Position numbers and translations under genes: made by a program. The notes beneath the pieces are model-generated. The model did not search any database and had not been told where the DNA came from. It was given only the letters and a program-made list of their open reading frames with translations. Shown in pieces: positions 29,276-38,975 of a stretch of 64,000 nt of DNA. Location: assembly GCA_016432725.1 (NCBI GenBank), contig JACJDG010000003.1:5176001-5240000 (forward strand), read 5' to 3'. The stretch is from Streptomyces sp. DHE7-1 (GTDB lineage: Bacteria; Actinomycetota; Actinomycetes; Streptomycetales; Streptomycetaceae). How positions within the stretch are numbered: the first letter of the stretch is position 1; every line of letters begins with the position of its first letter.

Positions 29276-30100
29276 TCAGCCGTTGGCCAGTGCCTGCACC
29301 CGGTCCAGTGCGCCGTTGAACTTGTCGTGGTCACCGACCGTCGGGCCGGACGAGGTGTACTGCCACATCGTGTAGTACGACCATCCCGCCGGCAGTGTCC
29401 CCACGGTCGAGGCGTAGCGGGCGATCCACAGCGGGTTGTTGGCGGCGAAGCCGCCGTAGTTGCCGGTGCAGTCGGTCCACCAGCTCGTCGCCGTGTAGAT
29501 CACGGCGTCCCGGCCGGTGCGCGCCTTGTAGGTGTTGAGGAAGTCGGCGATCCAGCTGACCATCCCGCCGGCGGTCTTGCCGTAGCAGGCGGCGCCGTAC
29601 GGGTTCCACTCGATGTCGAGCACACCGGGCAGGGTCTTGCCGTCCCGCGACCAGCCGCCCCCGTGGTCCACGAAGTAGTTGGCCTGGGTGGCGCCGCTCG
29701 TGGTGTCCGGGGTGGCGAAGTGGTAGGCGCCGCGGATCATGCCGACGTTGTACGAGCCGTTGTACTGCTGGGCGAAGTACGGGTTCGTGTAGTACGTGCC
29801 CTCCGTGGCCTTGGTGTAGGCCCAGCGCACGCCGCTGTTCCAGAGGGTGGACCAGGCGACGTTGCCCTGGTAGCCGGCGACGTCCACGCCCTCGGTCTGG
29901 GTGGCGTCACCGGTGCTGGGGGTGCCGTGCTGCCCGTCGTGGGCGGCCACCCCCATGCCCATGGACGCCGAGCCGCGGCTGGGGGTGGTCGCCGCCTGGG
30001 CGGCGGTGAGCGGAAGGGCGAGGCCGAGCGCCATGAGCAGGGCCGTGACGAGGACGGCGAGCGGGCGCGGACGGAAGGAACCGGGTCTGTGCACGGGCAT
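29276..30100 (-). CDS. Secreted GH25 lysozyme (muramidase)
   Basis: A 274-aa secreted cell-wall hydrolase. It has an Arg-rich N terminus, a hydrophobic core (LAVLVTALLMALGLALPLTA) and an AQA-like signal peptidase site near residue 36. The GH25 domain has the first catalytic Asp in TEGVDVAGYQGNVAW, then WAYTKATEGTYYTNPYF, IRGAYHFATPDT and the D-x-E pair in LPGVLDIEWNP. It closely resembles the streptomycete cellosyl/M1 type (N,O-diacetylmuramidase). ATG 30100 has GGAGG seven bases upstream. It is divergent from the MarR gene across a 227-bp gap in which I see no further feature. Confidence 0.92.
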   Translation of the reverse strand: MPVHRPGSFRPRPLAVLVTALLMALGLALPLTAAQAATTPSRGSASMGMGVAAHDGQHGTPSTGDATQTEGVDVAGYQGNVAWSTLWNSGVRWAYTKATEGTYYTNPYFAQQYNGSYNVGMIRGAYHFATPDTTSGATQANYFVDHGGGWSRDGKTLPGVLDIEWNPYGAACYGKTAGGMVSWIADFLNTYKARTGRDAVIYTATSWWTDCTGNYGGFAANNPLWIARYASTVGTLPAGWSYYTMWQYTSSGPTVGDHDKFNGALDRVQALANG

Positions 30101-30327
30101 GACGTGCCTCCGGGGAGAGGGGTGGGGGATCGTGGGGTGACCGCTTGTCCACTGGCGTGGGCATGTCATTGCTTGCCTGTCACAGAAACTACGCACGTAG
30201 ATGACATCGTGGGAAGGGGATCCGGATGCTGCCGTTGGTCTAAGCCTGCGAAATACTTGAAGAGCTGCGGCTATGACGGCGGTTGGCGAAAACTTTCAGG
30301 ACGGCGAAACCGATCAGGGGTGCTGAC

Positions 30328-30819
30328 GTGCACGAGGACGGAAACGGCGACGGACGCCGTGTCACCGCACAGGTGACGCCCAGTGGTGCAGACCAGGAAT
30401 TCCTGGCACTGGAACGCGAGTTGACCGTGCTGCTCAGGCGGGCCCGGGCCAACCAGGGCGAGATGGCCCGCGAGGTCCACCCCGACCTGGAGTCCTCCGC
30501 GTACGGGCTGCTCATCCGCCTCGACGAGCTCGGCGGCCAGCGCGCCACCGAGCTCGCCGCCTACATCGGCGTCGGCAAGGCGACCATGTCCCGCCAGCTC
30601 CGCGCCCTGGAGGAACTGGGGCTGATCGCCCGCGAGCCCGACCCGGCCGACGGCCGCGCCTGGCTGGTCACCCTGACCGACGAGGGCCGCGGCCGCGTCG
30701 GCACGGTCCGCGAGGCCCGCCGCGCCCGCTACGTCAGCCAGCTCGCCCACTGGGACCGCCGCGAGGTGTCCGAACTGGCGAGGCTCCTGCACGAGTTGAA
30801 CGGCGTCATGGAGCGCTGA
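30328..30819 (+). CDS. MarR-family transcriptional regulator
   Basis: A 163-aa winged-helix dimeric regulator. The core LESSAYGLLIRLDELGGQRA, the recognition helix region VGKATMSRQLRALEELGLI and the wing REPDPADGRAWLVTLTDEGR are typical of MarR. GTG 30328 is chosen because AGGGG lies 7-11 bases upstream; an in-frame TTG at 30283 lacks one. It is divergent from the lysozyme gene, and its target may be that gene or itself, but no clear palindrome was recognised. Confidence 0.85.
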   Translation: MHEDGNGDGRRVTAQVTPSGADQEFLALERELTVLLRRARANQGEMAREVHPDLESSAYGLLIRLDELGGQRATELAAYIGVGKATMSRQLRALEELGLIAREPDPADGRAWLVTLTDEGRGRVGTVREARRARYVSQLAHWDRREVSELARLLHELNGVMER

Positions 30820-30829
30820 GCCCCTCCGC

Positions 30830-31618
30830 TCACAGCTCGGCGTACACCACCGTCGCGTCGTCGTGCGTCTTGCCGCGGCCCAGGAACGCCCGCTCCTGCC
30901 GGTCCGCCGACTCCAGCGCGCGCACCCGGTCCACCAGCGAGCGGGCGCCCTCCTTGGCGACGAGGGCGAGCAGGTCCGCCCAGTCGCCCTTACGGAACAG
31001 CTCCGTCCAGCGGGTCGCGCCGTCCGACAGCGCCGCCAGCGCGCGGACCCGGTCGCGGGGAAGGGTGCCGGCGACCGCGCGGGCGGCGACCGAGGGGTCG
31101 GCGGCGGCCGTGAAGAAGCCGCCCTCCCGGTTGCGGAGGTTGGCGTCGACCAGCGCGTCGGTGGCCAGGGCGGAGCGGGGCAGCCGTGCCAGCCGGTCGT
31201 CCAGCACCGCGGTGACAGTGCCGTCGGGCGCCCGCAGGAGCAGTGCCGCGTCGGACAGCACCAGGTACTCCACCAGGTCGGCGGACCAGCGGACCAGGGC
31301 CACGGTTGCCTGCGGGGTGCGCGGGTGAGAAAGGTCACAGGTGCCCGCGTGGGCCTCCGCCGTCCGGGCGATGCCCCGCGACAGGACCTCCGGCAGGGTC
31401 AGATCTCGGCCGGAAACGGCCAGTTCGGTCAGCGCCCCGCCGAGCCGTGACGTGAACCAGGGCACGGAGTGTGCACAGCCGGTGGCGCCGCGCGGCGGAG
31501 TCACTCCGTCCAGCAAGATCACACAACCACCCTGACCGGAAGCGGGTAGTCCGACGCCCGCGAAGTCCTCGTTGGGGCGGTTCGCGTCGCCGGATTCCGA
31601 AACGAGATCTGTTCGCAT
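30830..31618 (-). CDS. PP2C-like protein phosphatase domain protein
   Basis: A 262-aa soluble protein. SESGDANRPNEDFAGVG at the N terminus and VILLDGVTPPRGATGCAHSV correspond to the first metal-binding motifs of PP2C, where DG is kept. ALSDGATRWTELF and the final GKTHDDATVVYAEL give the later Asp motifs. It is shorter than SpoIIE proteins and has no sensor domain. ATG 31618 (MRTDLVSES) fits the family N terminus; an upstream in-frame extension looks unrelated. It converges on the MarR gene with a 10-bp gap. Substrate unknown. Confidence 0.8.
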   Translation of the reverse strand: MRTDLVSESGDANRPNEDFAGVGLPASGQGGCVILLDGVTPPRGATGCAHSVPWFTSRLGGALTELAVSGRDLTLPEVLSRGIARTAEAHAGTCDLSHPRTPQATVALVRWSADLVEYLVLSDAALLLRAPDGTVTAVLDDRLARLPRSALATDALVDANLRNREGGFFTAAADPSVAARAVAGTLPRDRVRALAALSDGATRWTELFRKGDWADLLALVAKEGARSLVDRVRALESADRQERAFLGRGKTHDDATVVYAEL

Positions 31619-31990
31619 CCGGCCAGTCTGCACCAGGCCTTCACAGCCTTCGCCAAAGGCTGGCAACGGCCGCCGAATTGGCACGGCCCCGCAGGTCAGG
31701 TGCCTGCTTTGGGGGCAATTGACGCACTCCGGCAACGCGTGGTGGCGAATACTGCCAAAGCCTGCCGCGCGCGTCCAACCGGCCCGCCGCGCCCCCGTGG
31801 CGCAGGCCCCGCCGGAACTTGCCCGCCAACTCCCCTCCGATGTTCACTCCTTCGAGTGGCGGGTCAGGTGATGCGCGACCACTGCCCACCGGCGCTGGGA
31901 GGGTCGGAAACCGTATGAACCGGGTGTACGCACCACTTGGCCCCGAGACGACGGGCCGCCACCCGGGCCCTTGAGCAGACGAGTTCAGGA
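31619..31990. other. 372-bp intergenic region, divergent promoters
   Basis: Separates the PP2C-like gene (minus) from the conservon kinase (plus). I see no supported coding frame, hairpin or clear operator. Promoters for both directions are expected here. Short repeats of the CCAAAGG/GCCAAAG type at about 31650 and 31756 are the only recurring words, and they are too short to interpret. Confidence 0.5.
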
Positions 31991-34729
31991 ATGCGAGCAC
32001 CGGTGCAGAAGAAGTGGCCTCGGCGCACAGGCAGGCAGACGGCTCCCGAAGGGGGCGTCGAACAGACCCCCGTGGGCACCGGCCGCCCCCGCCACGTGCG
32101 GACCCGGCTGATCGTGGCCGTGACCGTGGTGGCCGCCGCCATCGCCGGAGCGGGAGCACCCTCGCTGCTCACCGCCTCCCAGGACGTCAGTGAATCCCAG
32201 GACCTGGTCACCCTGTCCGCCCGCACCCAGGACGCCCTCGCGCTCGCCCACTCGCTGGCCGACGAGCGCGACGAGGTCACCTCGTACATAGCCGCGGGCC
32301 GCCCCAAGTCCAAGGCGCCCACCGAGCAGCGCAGCGCCCGCGTCGACCGCCAGGCCGAGGACCTGCGCGCAGACCCCGACACCCCGGCCGCCCTGCGCAC
32401 CGCCCTCGACCGGATCGCCGCCGTCCGGCACGCCGCGCTCACCGGCAAGTCCGACGCTCTCGAGACCCACCAGGCGTACTCGGGAACCATCACGGAACTG
32501 CACCGGCTCGCCGGCGAACTGGCCGACCGGATGCCCCCGCGGGCCGGCTCCGGCGGCCACGCGCTGGCCGAACTGGACTCCGCCGTCCAGCAGTCCGCCG
32601 CCGCCCGGGGCCTGCTGCTGGCCGCGCTCGGCATCCCGTCCACCACCCGGACGGTGATCGACCCCGCCACCGGCCTGCCCAGCACCACCAGCGAGCCCAC
32701 CGCGGAGGGCCGCAAGCAGCGCGACGCGCTCACCGCCGCCGCCCAGCAGGCCCGGCTGCGCGCCGACGCCGCCCTCGCCGACTTCCGCGGGAGCGCCCCC
32801 AAGGCGTCCGTCGCCTCCTACGACTCCACGGTCACCGGCCCCGAGGTCAACTCCGCCGACAAGTACCTCGCCGCCCTCACCGACCAGCCCGCCTTCACCG
32901 GCAGCGACACCGCCACCGACGCCAGGAAGCTGGACGCGGCCCTGTCCGCCCGGGTGGACCTGATGCGCGGCGCCGAGTCGGCCCTCTACGACCACCGCAC
33001 CAAGGACCTCGAGAAGCTCCGGGACGACGACGTCACCGCCCTGGAGATCCGCATCGCCGTCCTCGGCGCCCTGATGCTCCTCACCGTCGGCATCGCCACC
33101 GCCATGGCCCGCACCCTCACCCGCCCGCTGTCGGTGCTGCGCCGCGGCTCGGCACGGCTGGCCGAGGCGGAGGACCCGGCGGGCCAGGAGCCCGTCGCCT
33201 TCACCGGCCGCAACGACGAGTTCGCCCAGGTCGTCCGCTCGGTCAACGCCCTGCACGCGCGCGCCGCCACCCTGCAGGAGCGGGTGGCCACCCTGGAGAC
33301 CGACCGCAAGCACCTGGTCGGCCAGCGGCAGAAGATGGCCGACGCGCGCGAGGAACTGCGCGCCGAACTCGACGCCTCCGCCGCCCAGCTGGAGCGGATG
33401 CGCACCAGCATCGGCGGCACCTTCGTCAGCCTCGCCCTGCGCACCCTCGGCCTGGTCGAGCGGCAACTGGCCGTGATCGAGGGCCTGGAGGAGCGCGAGC
33501 AGGACCCGGAGCGGCTCGCCACCCTCTTCAAGCTCGACCACTTCGCCACGGTCATGCGCCGGCACAGCGAGAACCTGCTGGTCCTGGCCGGCACCGAGCA
33601 CGTCCAGCAGTCCCACGGCCCGGTCCCGCTGGTCGACGTGGTCCGCGCGGCGGTCAGCGAGATCGAGCGCTACGAGCGCGTCCGCATCGCCGCCCTGCCC
33701 CCGCACGCCCACGTGGTCGGCTTCGTCGCCGACGACCTCTCCCACCTGCTCGCCGAACTCATGGAGAACGCGGCCTCGTTCTCCCCGCCGGACCTGCCCG
33801 TCGAGGTCTCCGGCTGGCTGCTGGAGTCCGGCGAGGTGATGCTGTCCGTCCAGGACGGCGGCATCGGCATGACCGGCGACCGCCTGGACCGCCTCAACGC
33901 CCGCCTCGGCGAGTTCGACCCCGAGTCGGCGTACGACCAGGAGGGCGACGACGGCCTGGGCCTCGGCCTGTACGTCGTCGCCCGCCTCGCCCAGCGCCAC
34001 GGCATCCGCGTGCAGCTGCGCGAGCAGAAGCAGGGCGGGGTGGCGGCGGTCGTCGTGCTGCCCCGGACCCTGCTCGCCGAGGCCCCCGCGGCGACGGCCC
34101 CGCGCCCCGCCACCCTCTCGGACACCCAGAGCTTCTCCCTCCCCGGCGCCAACGCCGAGGTCAACTCCAACGTGCTGCACGCCCGCACCAAGGACAACGA
34201 CCCCCTGGTCGCCCTCGCCGAGAAGGCGGCCCGGGAGGCCGGGGCCGGCGCGGGGCCGGCGGAGGACACCGAGGTCCACGCGCGGTCGCGCGCGGAGGAG
34301 CCGACCGCCGAGGAGACCGCGACCCGGCCGAAGGCACCCGCGGAGACCTTCGCCGAGACGACCATGGAGCTGCTGCTGCCGGAGGTCGCCACGCAACCCG
34401 CGGCCGCCGACGGCGAGGACGCCCCGCCGGTGGCACCCGCGCCCGACGACGAGAGCCGCACGGGTGGTGGCGCGGGTGAGGACGAGTCCGCGGACACCGA
34501 GGACGAGGCGCTCACCAGCAAGGGCCTCCCCAAACGCACACCCAAGATCACCGCTCCCGCCGCCGCCCAGCCCCGCCGGCGCGGCACGTCCGTCGACGCC
34601 GAGGCCCTGCGGCGCAGGCTCGGCGGTTTCCGCCAGGGAGCGCAGGCCGGTTACCGGGACGTCGAGGCGGAGATCACCGAACGTACCGGAGAGACCACGG
34701 GGGGCACCGTCGAGGAGGCAAGCAGTTGA
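31991..34729 (+). CDS. cvnA: Conservon sensor histidine-kinase-like protein CvnA
   Basis: A 912-aa membrane protein. TM1 is at about residues 37-55 (LIVAVTVVAAAIAGAGAPSL). A long extracytoplasmic helical sensor (nitrate-sensor-like) spans about 60-350. TM2 is at about 355-375 (IAVLGALMLLTVGIATAMA), followed by HAMP (TLTRPLSVLRRGSARLAEAE). The HATPase domain has LLAELMENAASFSPP, VQDGGIGMTGDRL and GDDGLGLGLYVVARLAQRHG. As in other conservon kinases the usual HExxP phospho-His box is not apparent. The C-terminal 200 residues are acidic, Ala/Glu-rich and disordered. Its stop overlaps the next start (TTGA 34726-34729). It is first in a coupled CvnABCD-type operon that relays to a Ras-like GTPase. 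Confidence 0.92.
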   Translation: MRAPVQKKWPRRTGRQTAPEGGVEQTPVGTGRPRHVRTRLIVAVTVVAAAIAGAGAPSLLTASQDVSESQDLVTLSARTQDALALAHSLADERDEVTSYIAAGRPKSKAPTEQRSARVDRQAEDLRADPDTPAALRTALDRIAAVRHAALTGKSDALETHQAYSGTITELHRLAGELADRMPPRAGSGGHALAELDSAVQQSAAARGLLLAALGIPSTTRTVIDPATGLPSTTSEPTAEGRKQRDALTAAAQQARLRADAALADFRGSAPKASVASYDSTVTGPEVNSADKYLAALTDQPAFTGSDTATDARKLDAALSARVDLMRGAESALYDHRTKDLEKLRDDDVTALEIRIAVLGALMLLTVGIATAMARTLTRPLSVLRRGSARLAEAEDPAGQEPVAFTGRNDEFAQVVRSVNALHARAATLQERVATLETDRKHLVGQRQKMADAREELRAELDASAAQLERMRTSIGGTFVSLALRTLGLVERQLAVIEGLEEREQDPERLATLFKLDHFATVMRRHSENLLVLAGTEHVQQSHGPVPLVDVVRAAVSEIERYERVRIAALPPHAHVVGFVADDLSHLLAELMENAASFSPPDLPVEVSGWLLESGEVMLSVQDGGIGMTGDRLDRLNARLGEFDPESAYDQEGDDGLGLGLYVVARLAQRHGIRVQLREQKQGGVAAVVVLPRTLLAEAPAATAPRPATLSDTQSFSLPGANAEVNSNVLHARTKDNDPLVALAEKAAREAGAGAGPAEDTEVHARSRAEEPTAEETATRPKAPAETFAETTMELLLPEVATQPAAADGEDAPPVAPAPDDESRTGGGAGEDESADTEDEALTSKGLPKRTPKITAPAAAQPRRRGTSVDAEALRRRLGGFRQGAQAGYRDVEAEITERTGETTGGTVEEASS

Positions 34730-35222
34730 CCGCGCCCAGTACCTTCGGACTGAGCAGTGAGGCCCGCAACCTGCACTGGTTGCTGACCAACCTGGTCGAG
34801 GAAGTGCCCGGCATCCAGTCCGTCGCCGTGGTCTCCTCGGACGGCCTGCTGCTCCTGTCGTCCGACCCCGGACACGCCGAGCAGTCCCGCAGGGCGCGCC
34901 CGGTGAGGGGCCCCCGGGGCTCCGCCGCAGACCTCGCGACCATCGTCTCCGGCATCGGCAGCCTCACCATCGGCGCCGCCAAGCTCATGCAGTTCGGCGG
35001 CGTCAAGCACACGATGGTCGCGATGGACGAGGGCAGCCTGTTCGTGATGTCGATCAGCGACGGCTCGCTGCTCGGCGTGCACGGCTCCGCGGAGTGCGAC
35101 ATGAGCGTGGTGGCTTACCACATGGCGCTCTTCGTCGGCCGGGCCGGCCACGTCCTGACCCCGAACTCCGCAGTGAGCTGCGAAAGTCAATGGAAGCCGA
35201 GTCGACGGGGAGCGCTCGATGA
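34726..35222 (+). CDS. cvnB: Conservon roadblock/LC7 protein CvnB (frameshift near the end)
   Basis: About 165 aa. The roadblock/LC7 fold is seen in LHWLLTNLVEEVPGIQSVAV, VSSDGLLLLSSD and FVMSISDGSLLGVHGSAECD. Such proteins bind GTPases and act as their regulators. TTG 34726 is chosen for its GAGGAGG Shine-Dalgarno and the four-base overlap with cvnA. At about 35163 one base (G) is missing: restored, the C terminus reads LTPELRSELRKSMEAESTGS and stops at 35222, overlapping the ATG of cvnC. Without it the frame runs on into cvnC with no similarity. Confidence 0.88.
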
Positions 35223-35629
35223 GCGGTACACCGAAGAAACTTCCCGTGCGCGGCGGCGAGCGCAAACCCGCCCGCGTCCGCCCCTACTCGCTCACCGGCG
35301 GCCGCACCCGCTTCGGCCACGTCCTCCTCGTGGAGACCTTCGTGGCCGCGCTGGAGGCCCCCGAGGAGCGCAAGGAACTGACGAATGGTTCCCTCGCCAC
35401 CCGGGTCATGCCCGAGCTGCGGGCCATCGTCGAACTGTGCCGCCGTATGCGCACGGTGGCCGAGATCGCCGCGCTGCTGAAGATGCCGCTCGGCGTGGTC
35501 CGCGTGCTGCTGAGCGACCTCGCGGACCAGGGAAAGATCCGTGTGTACGGCACCGGCACCGGTCACGGCACCGGCCGCCCGGACCGCGCTCTGCTGGAAA
35601 GGGTGCTGAGTGGACTCCGCCGTCTCTGA
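35219..35629 (+). CDS. cvnC: Conservon DUF742 protein CvnC
   Basis: A 136-aa protein of the DUF742 family. It shows VRPYSLTGGRTRFGHVLLVE and a C-terminal winged-helix-like part, IVELCRRMRTVAEIAALLKM and PLGVVRVLLSDLADQGKIRV. It is the third component of the conservon, thought to sit in a membrane-associated complex with the roadblock protein and GTPase. It overlaps cvnB by 4 bases and cvnD by 20 bases, indicating translational coupling along the operon. Confidence 0.93.
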   Translation: MSGTPKKLPVRGGERKPARVRPYSLTGGRTRFGHVLLVETFVAALEAPEERKELTNGSLATRVMPELRAIVELCRRMRTVAEIAALLKMPLGVVRVLLSDLADQGKIRVYGTGTGHGTGRPDRALLERVLSGLRRL

Positions 35630-36256
35630 CGCCACGGGCGTCGCCCCCTCGTCGCCGGGTTCAGCGAACCCGACGAGGACCTGAAGGCCTGGCAGCAGGA
35701 CCGTACGCAGGCCCCCGTGGCCACGAAGATAGTGGTGGCCGGCGGCTTCGGCGTCGGCAAGACCACGATGGTCACGGCCGTCTCGGAGATCACGCCGCTG
35801 CAGACCGAGGCGCTGATGACCGAGGCGAGCGAGGGCACCGACGACCTCACCGACACGCCGGGCAAGTCGACCACCACCGTGGCCATGGACTTCGGCCGCC
35901 TCACGCTCGACGACGACCTGGTGCTCTACCTGTTCGGCACGCCGGGCCAGCAGCGGTTCTGGTTCATGTGGGACGACCTGGTGCGCGGCGCCATCGGTGC
36001 CGTCGTACTGGCCGACACCCGCCGCCTGAAGGACTGTTTCCCCGCACTGGACTACTTCGAGAGCTGCGGACTGCCGTACGTCGTCGCGGTCAACCACTTC
36101 GACGACAGCGAGCTGTTCGAGCCGGAGGACGTACGCGAGGCGCTGACCATACCCGCGCACATCCCTGTCATGATCATGGACGCGCGGCGCCGGATCTCGG
36201 CCATCGAGACCCTTCTGGCCCTCGTGGGCCACGCGCTGGACGAAACCCCCGAGTAG
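35610..36256 (+). CDS. cvnD: Conservon Ras-like GTPase CvnD (frameshift near start)
   Basis: About 215 aa. P-loop VVAGGFGVGKTTMVTAVSEI, switch II-like LYLFGTPGQQRFWFMWDDL and the NKxD-like segment VAVNHFDDSELF identify an ATP/GTP-binding protein of conservon type. GTG 35610 overlaps the end of cvnC by 20 bases. A C run at 35644-35648 is one base short; with it restored the N terminus reads MDSAVSDATGVAPLVAGFSE, then PDEDLKAWQQDRTQ, as in related proteins. It is probably the output switch of the sensor module, and it is followed 24 bp later by the flavin monooxygenase gene. Confidence 0.92.
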
Positions 36257-36280
36257 TCCCGACCTAGGAGCACCACCCGC

Positions 36281-37528
36281 ATGCGGAAGATACTCGTCGT
36301 CGGAGCCGGCCAGTCCGGACTCCAGCTCGCCCTCGGCCTGCAGTCACACGGCTACGAGGTCACCCTGATGTCGAACCGGACCGCGGACGAGATCCGCTCC
36401 GGCCGGGTCATGTCGACGCAGTGCATGTTCGACACGGCCCTCGGGCACGAGCGCGACCTCCAGCTCAACTTCTGGGAGTCCCAGGCCCCGAAGATCGAGG
36501 GACTCGGCGTCTCGGTCGCGGCCCCCGGCTCCTTCGACCCGGGCCCCTCCCAGCGCGCGATCGACTGGGTGGGCAAGCTGGACGGGTACGCGCAGTCCGT
36601 CGACCAGCGGGTGAAGATGGCCGGCTGGATGGAGACCTTCGCCCAGCGCGGCGGCCAGCTCGTCATCCACGGCGCGGCCGTCGGCGACCTCGACTACTTC
36701 TCCCGCGCCTACGACCTCGTGCTGGTCTCCGCCGGCAAGGGCGAGCTGGTGTCGATGTTCAGCCGCGACCCCGAGCGCTCCCCGTACAGCGAGCCGCAGC
36801 GCGCCCTCGCGGTGTCCTACGTGCACGGCCTCGGCCCGCGCCCGGAGCACCCGGACTTCGACGCGGTCCGCTGCAACCTCGTCCCCGGGGTCGGCGAGCT
36901 GTTCATCATGCCGACCTACACCACCTCCGGCCGCGCCGACATCCTCTTCTGGGAGGGCGTCCCCGGCGGTCCGCTGGACGTCTTCAACGGCGTCAAGGAC
37001 CCGGCCGAGCACCTCTCCCTGACACTGCGGCTCATGGAGAAGTTCACGCCCTGGGAGTACGCGCGCGCGACGAAGGCCGAGCTGACGGACGCGGGCGGCA
37101 CCCTGGCCGGCCGCTACGCCCCGACCGTGCGCAACCCCGTCGGGCGCCTGCCCTCGGGCGGTCTGGTCCTGGGCGTCGCCGACGTGGTCGTGGCCAACGA
37201 CCCGATCACCGGCCAGGGGTCCAACTCCGCGTCCAAGTGCGCCGCCGCGTACCTCGCCTCCATCGTCGAACACGGCGACAAGCCGTTCGACGAGGACTGG
37301 ATGCGGGCCACCTTCGACCGGTACTGGGCCACCGCCCAGCACGTCACCAAGTGGACGAACGCCATGCTGGCGCCGCCGCCGGAGCACATCCTGAACCTCA
37401 TCGGCGCGGCCGGCCAGCTCCAGCCCGTCGCCGACCGGTTCGCCAACGCCTTCAACGACCCGGCCGACTTCGAGAACTTCTTCTACGAGCCGGAGAAGAC
37501 GGCCGCCTACCTGGCCTCGGTGGCCTGA
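36281..37528 (+). CDS. Styrene/indole monooxygenase-family flavoprotein
   Basis: A 415-aa FAD-dependent group E monooxygenase component (StyA-like). The N-terminal Rossmann dinucleotide motif is ILVVGAGQSGLQLALGLQSH (GxGxxG, residues 4-23). SRAYDLVLVSAGKGELVSMF and the FAD-site segment LVLGVADVVVANDPITGQGS with NSASKCAAAYLAS also match. StyA-type enzymes need reduced FAD from a separate reductase (StyB), and none is encoded nearby. The gene starts 24 bp after cvnD and is probably in the conservon operon, which suggests control by, or output of, that signalling module. The natural substrate is unknown. Confidence 0.88.
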   Translation: MRKILVVGAGQSGLQLALGLQSHGYEVTLMSNRTADEIRSGRVMSTQCMFDTALGHERDLQLNFWESQAPKIEGLGVSVAAPGSFDPGPSQRAIDWVGKLDGYAQSVDQRVKMAGWMETFAQRGGQLVIHGAAVGDLDYFSRAYDLVLVSAGKGELVSMFSRDPERSPYSEPQRALAVSYVHGLGPRPEHPDFDAVRCNLVPGVGELFIMPTYTTSGRADILFWEGVPGGPLDVFNGVKDPAEHLSLTLRLMEKFTPWEYARATKAELTDAGGTLAGRYAPTVRNPVGRLPSGGLVLGVADVVVANDPITGQGSNSASKCAAAYLASIVEHGDKPFDEDWMRATFDRYWATAQHVTKWTNAMLAPPPEHILNLIGAAGQLQPVADRFANAFNDPADFENFFYEPEKTAAYLASVA

Positions 37529-38562
37529 TCCCGCGGGGGACCGTCCGGGCGTACGGCGCCGAGGACCGGAGCGGATGCCAGCGGGGAGACCTCGACCCGT
37601 CCGCCCGGTCTCGGTGCCTGCACGACCCGGCCGCCCCGACGTACAACGCCACATGGGTCGCCCCGGGGAAGTAGACCACCAGGTCACCGGGGCGCAGCCC
37701 GTTCAGCGGGACCTTCGGCAGCCGGGCCCACTGCTCCTGGCTGGTGCGCGGGATCGGGGTGCCGGCGCGGTCCCAGGCCTGCGAGGTGAGCCCCGAGCAG
37801 TCGTACGACGCCGGGCCCTGCGCTCCCCACTGGTACGGCTTGCCGACCTGCGACAGGGCGTAGCGGACGGCCCGGTCGCCCTCGCCGGACGGCGGTCTGT
37901 CGTCGCCGAGGGCGCCGGAGGCCGTGAGCCGCTGCTGGGCCTCGGTGACCCCGGTCCGCTCCAGCGCCGCCACCGCGGCGAGCTGCTCGGGGTCAGTGAG
38001 GCGAGGAGCCGCTCGACGTCGCCGAGCCTGGCCGTGACGTCGTCGCGCTGCTTTCGCTGCTTCCCGGTGAGGGTGAGCTGTTCGTCCAGGGCCTTGCGGG
38101 CCGCCCTCGCCAGCGCGTCCCGCTTCCGTTCGGTGCCGGTGAGCCGGTCCACGGTCTCGGCGCGTTCGTGGGCGAGCCGGCCGATGACATGGCCCTCGTC
38201 CAGCGCGTGCTGCGGGTCGCGGGCGAGCAGCAGGCGCACGTAGGGGAGAGGTCGCTGCTGTTCTGGTACTGCTGCCGGGCCAGACGCCCGGCGTCGCGCC
38301 TGCCGCCCTGCAGCGCGAGCCGGGCGCGGGCCAGTTCGCCGTCGAGGCGGGTCACCTCGGCGCGCTGCCGCTTCAGCCGCTCCGCCGTCGCGTTGTAGGA
38401 CTCGGTGGCCTCCTCGGTCTGCCGGTACAGCCGCTGGAGGTCCGTCAGCAGCTGCGAGACGGTCCGCGGCGGCGCGGGTTCGGCCGCCGCGGGCACGGGC
38501 GCGAGGACGGCCTGGGCCGCCACCGCGGCCGTACAGGCCAGGCGCAGGAGTACTGCCGACAC
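37507..38562 (-). CDS. Secreted NlpC/P60 peptidoglycan hydrolase (three frameshifts)
   Basis: About 352 aa once three one-base losses are restored (38243-38246, 37989-37992 and about 37626-37628, all in C/G runs). A signal peptide has the hydrophobic core LACTAAVAAQAVLAPVPAAA. A long coiled coil spans about residues 35-210 (LKRQRAEVTRLDGELARARL). The C-terminal NlpC/P60 domain has catalytic Cys in PASYDCSGLTSQAW, then LRPGDLVVYFPG and the His in ATHVALYVG. This is the RipA-like D,L-endopeptidase layout. The 3' end overlaps the monooxygenase gene by 22 bp (convergent). Three lesions in one gene could mean a real pseudogene, but all fit the pattern of the other run-length losses. Confidence 0.82.
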
Positions 38563-38673
38563 GTCATCACCTCCGGTACGGGGCGGACGGCCCCTCCGTC
38601 CGCATCCGCACGGTGATATTCAGACGTGTTCATGGGCTTGTCTGCCGATTGTGGGCGAGACGGCCCAACGCTC

Positions 38674-38975
38674 TCACCCGGTCGTGTCGTCCGGCTTGCG
38701 GGACGGCGCGCTGTCCGGCTTGGTCCACGGCCACCTGAGCCGTTCGGTCGGCCCGCCCTCCGGGTCGTACCGGTACTTCCAGCCCCGCACCAGTCCGAGC
38801 CGTTTGCTGTGCCCCCTCGGCACGCGCCGGTAGACGTGCACGGTGGGCGGGCCGCCGGCCGCGTCCGGCACCGGCACGCGGTACGACTTCGGGGGTGGCC
38901 GGTCGGGCCCAGCAGCACCGGCAGCACGCGGCCGTCCAGGGGCCCGCCCTCGAACGGGGTGTCCTCACTCTTCAC
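38674..38975 (-). CDS. Small conserved protein coupled to TetR gene (one frameshift)
   Basis: About 100 aa after restoring one base in the G run at 38891-38895. It begins MKSEDTPFEGGPLDGRVLPV and ends PWTKPDSAPSRKPDDTTG, with a basic middle (RRVPRGHSKRLGLVRGWKYR). There is no signal peptide or cysteine cluster. GTG 38975 overlaps the stop of the TetR gene (GTGA), so it is probably translated with it. I do not recognise a family with a known function. Confidence 0.65.

Noticed and set aside
31985..34396. About 800-codon minus-strand frame opposite cvnA
   Set aside because: Low-complexity Gly/Leu/Val composition with no recognisable domain; cvnA is certain.
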